From assembly GCA_900542385.1 (NCBI GenBank), contig UQNP01000072.1, forward strand, positions 1 through 8,591: DNA of 8,591 nt. Direction: 5' to 3'. Positions 6,627-8,591 of the stretch are shown here, piece after piece. The notes under the pieces are model-generated. The model did no database searches. It saw only the letters and a list, made by a program, of their open reading frames with translations, and was not told the origin of the DNA. A program made the translations under genes and the position numbers. The number at the start of each line of letters is the position of its first letter. The stretch's first letter is position 1. Origin of the DNA: an uncultured Eubacterium sp. Lineage in GTDB: Bacteria > Bacillota > Clostridia > Peptostreptococcales > Anaerovoracaceae.

Positions 6627-7373
6627 TCACCTCTGATTTCTTATGAGCAATGGTTTGCAGTTGAGATAATCAAGAGATACAAGGCTGTAGTCTACACCGT
6701 AATAATTGCCTTTAATCGCGCATCTGAACCCTTCATCACCGTGTATATGACCGTATATCACCCGTTTCACTCCGTAATCCTCAAAAAGCTGCTGAAATGC
6801 AGAAAAAGAATTTGTTCTTGATACAGGCGGATAATGAAGCACCCCTATGATCTCTGCCTCATAATCTAAGCCGTCTGAATTTTTCGCTTCCTTTTGCTTC
6901 AGCATACTTTCCTTTGCTTTTTTTAATGAAGTTTCCAGTCTCATCAGCTCCCTCCTGTATATCTTTTCGTCTCCTTCTCCGTAATCATCGTTGTCAGGAG
7001 TGAGCCATCCTCTGCTGCCGCAAATATACACACCTTCCGCTGCAAAACAATCGTTTTGTACGAAAGTCATATTGTCGTACATATTGTTGAGCCTTTTTAT
7101 ACCGTTCCACCAAAGGTCGTGATTTCCTTTGAACAGAACTTTATATCCCGGCAGAGACGATAAAAAATCCAGATCGTATTTTGCATCTTCAAGTTTAAGC
7201 GCCCATGAAATATCTCCGGGAATTATCACGGTATCATTTTCTTTTATCATGCTGCACCAGTTTATCCTCAGTCTCTCCGTATGTTCATGCCATCTTCCGC
7301 CGTATATATCCATAGGTTTATCTACATTGGGCGAAAGGGAAAGATGCAGATCAGCAATAGCGTAAATGCTCAT
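6627..7373 (-). CDS. Calcineurin-like metallophosphoesterase (COG1768-type)
   Basis: 248 residues, soluble, no signal peptide. The full two-metal metallophosphoesterase set is seen: Asp8 and His10 in AIADLHLS, Asp54 in PGDISWAL, Asn84 and His85 in FKGNHDLWW, His180 in VLHYPPVS, and His209 and His211 in YGHIHG. This layout matches the predicted phosphohydrolases of COG1768, for which I know no established substrate. A charged helical insert (138-170, many Lys and Glu) separates the metal halves. The ATG at 7373 is preceded by TTAGGAG, which overlaps the stop of rmuC, and is spaced about 10 bases away. It lies between rmuC and deoB in a tight array, so a role on nucleotides or nucleic-acid phosphates is possible, but that is only inferred from position. 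Confidence 0.9.
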   Translation of the reverse strand: MSIYAIADLHLSLSPNVDKPMDIYGGRWHEHTERLRINWCSMIKENDTVIIPGDISWALKLEDAKYDLDFLSSLPGYKVLFKGNHDLWWNGIKRLNNMYDNMTFVQNDCFAAEGVYICGSRGWLTPDNDDYGEGDEKIYRRELMRLETSLKKAKESMLKQKEAKNSDGLDYEAEIIGVLHYPPVSRTNSFSAFQQLFEDYGVKRVIYGHIHGDEGFRCAIKGNYYGVDYSLVSLDYLNCKPLLIRNQR

Positions 7374-7386
7374 CTTTTAACTTCTC

Positions 7387-8591
7387 CTAATCTTCAAAAG
7401 TATCGGTGAGCTTTCCCGTGCTTCCCGCGTCACCTCCGGTAGAAACGTTTTTAAGCGCTCTCTGTATGCCTCTTGTCCTTACTCCAACGAGAGCTTCAAG
7501 ATCTTTCTGCGCCTGCTCCATCTTTGTCTGTGTTTTCGAAAGCACATCTCCGAATTTATCAAATTCCGTCCTGACCTTTGCAAGGGTATCCCATACTTCT
7601 CCTGACCGCTTCTGAAGAGCAAGTGATTTGAATCCCATCTGAAAACTGTTGAGCATGGCGGCCATAGTTGTAGGCCCTGCTATGCTCACTCTATAGTCTC
7701 TTTGCAGGACTTCGACCATACCAAGTCTAAGCACTTCAGCGTAAAGGCCCTCAAAAGGCAGAAACATTATTGCAAACTCGGTAGTCCGCGGCGGATTTAT
7801 ATACTTGGTTTTTATATCTTTTGCCGCTTTCAAAACAGCGTTTTTAAGTCCGTCAGTGGCTGACTTTATAAGCTGCCTGTCCGATGTGTCGTAAGCGTTT
7901 TGCAGGTTCATATACGCATCCGCAGGAAATTTCGAGTCTATTGGAAGGTAAACATATCCATCTCCTTCTCCCGGGAATTTTACAGCATACTCTACTCTTT
8001 CACTTCCGCCTTTCACCGCAGCGTTTTCTTCATACTGCTCCGGTGAAAGTATCTGAGCCAGTATGGCACCCAACTGTATTTCGCCTAATATACCTCTGGT
8101 CTTAACATTTGAAAGCACTTTTTTCAGATCTCCGACTCCTGCGGCCAGATTCTGCATTTCGCCAAGACCTCTTGTCACCTGTTCCAAAGTATCGCTCACC
8201 TGTCTGAAAGAACGGCCTATACGGTCTTCCAGCGTTTTCTGAAGCTTCTCATCGACAGTATTTCTCATCTCTGAAAGCTGTCTGTTGTTTTCTTCAGTCA
8301 TCATGGTTATCTTGTTTTCCATGGACAGCCTTATATTCTCAAGACGCTGCTCGATATCCATCGAGGTCCCCGTAAACTGCTTGTTGAGTTCGCTCAGACG
8401 TCTGCTCTGCATATCTATGCTTTCCATCTGATTTTGCGAAAGCATCTCGCCCAGCGTTTTGACACTGCTTTGAACCGTCTCCGTCGTCTCTTTTCTCGAC
8501 TTGCTTATCTCATCCCTTATATCCTTTTTCAGATCCGAAACACTTCCTCCAAAGGCTCTGCTTCCTGACAGTTTTACAATTATGATTATGG
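7387..8591 (-). CDS. rmuC: RmuC-family DNA recombination protein (5' end beyond the window)
   Basis: The frame stays open from the stop at 7387 to the right edge (401 codons), so the start lies outside. The Met at 8445 is internal, since the frame continues upstream with coiled-coil-like sequence (KETTETVQSSVKTLGEM) and, at the edge, IIIIVKL, the end of an N-terminal membrane anchor. Order in the visible part: end of anchor, long coiled coil (about 8570-8200), then the RmuC domain. Landmarks are GLGEMQNLAAGVGDLKKVLS, VKTRGILGEIQLGAIL, LPIDSKFPADAY, KYINPPRTTEFAIMFLPFEG and GPTTMAAMLNSFQMGFKSLA. Known: RmuC proteins limit DNA inversions at short repeats and resemble PD-(D/E)XK nucleases in their core. 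GEIQL and PIDSKFP fit that nuclease-like core. The C-terminus ends normally in an acidic tail, 13 bases before the phosphoesterase. Confidence 0.95.
   Translation of the reverse strand, partial: IIIIVKLSGSRAFGGSVSDLKKDIRDEISKSRKETTETVQSSVKTLGEMLSQNQMESIDMQSRRLSELNKQFTGTSMDIEQRLENIRLSMENKITMMTEENNRQLSEMRNTVDEKLQKTLEDRIGRSFRQVSDTLEQVTRGLGEMQNLAAGVGDLKKVLSNVKTRGILGEIQLGAILAQILSPEQYEENAAVKGGSERVEYAVKFPGEGDGYVYLPIDSKFPADAYMNLQNAYDTSDRQLIKSATDGLKNAVLKAAKDIKTKYINPPRTTEFAIMFLPFEGLYAEVLRLGMVEVLQRDYRVSIAGPTTMAAMLNSFQMGFKSLALQKRSGEVWDTLAKVRTEFDKFGDVLSKTQTKMEQAQKDLEALVGVRTRGIQRALKNVSTGGDAGSTGKLTDTFED

Noticed and set aside
8443..8445. Met codon as the start of RmuC
   Set aside because: The frame remains open for another 48 codons to the window edge and encodes coiled coil plus the end of a membrane anchor, as expected for RmuC. 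No ribosome site precedes this ATG.

Overview
All nine genes in this window lie on the minus strand, so transcription runs from the right edge to the left. The DNA is moderately AT-rich, with many ATA and AGA codons, strong AGGAG/GAGGTGA-type Shine-Dalgarno sites and almost no space between genes. Together with the gene types (a clostridial-type BMP lipoprotein, a Pdp-type phosphorylase and a QueL-like queuine lyase), this points to an anaerobic Clostridia-class Firmicute, plausibly host-associated. No genus can be assigned from the sequence alone.

Right block, 8591 to 3028: a tightly packed cluster of rmuC (5' end outside the window), a calcineurin-like phosphoesterase, deoB (phosphopentomutase), pdp (pyrimidine-nucleoside phosphorylase) and a BMP-family nucleoside-binding lipoprotein. 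Gaps are 4 to 15 bases. At three junctions the upstream stop codon lies in or beside the next gene's Shine-Dalgarno sequence, which suggests translational coupling. Pdp, DeoB and the lipoprotein form a coherent nucleoside-salvage set: capture outside the cell, phosphorolysis to base plus (deoxy)ribose-1-phosphate, then conversion to the 5-phosphate. The membrane partners of the lipoprotein and a deoC aldolase are not in the window.

A 105-base gap (2923-3027) is the only sizeable internal non-coding stretch and may hold the promoter of the left block. Left block, 2922 to 134: a TetR-family regulator overlapping a six-helix membrane protein (DUF2238/YjdF-like), then a YhhQ/QPTR-type queuosine-precursor transporter overlapping a small radical SAM protein that looks like QueL (queuine lyase). 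A hairpin with a T-rich tail closes the block at about 67-122. The last two genes predict uptake of a 7-deazaguanine base and its conversion to preQ1 for tRNA modification.

The points most worth a second look are the QueL/YhhQ pair with its CX4CX2C cluster motif, the replacement of the catalytic histidine of Pdp by phenylalanine, the orphan BMP lipoprotein, and the rmuC/phosphoesterase genes packed with deoxynucleoside catabolism. There is no mobile element, CRISPR array, rRNA or tRNA that I can see, and no gene-free stretch above 300 bases.
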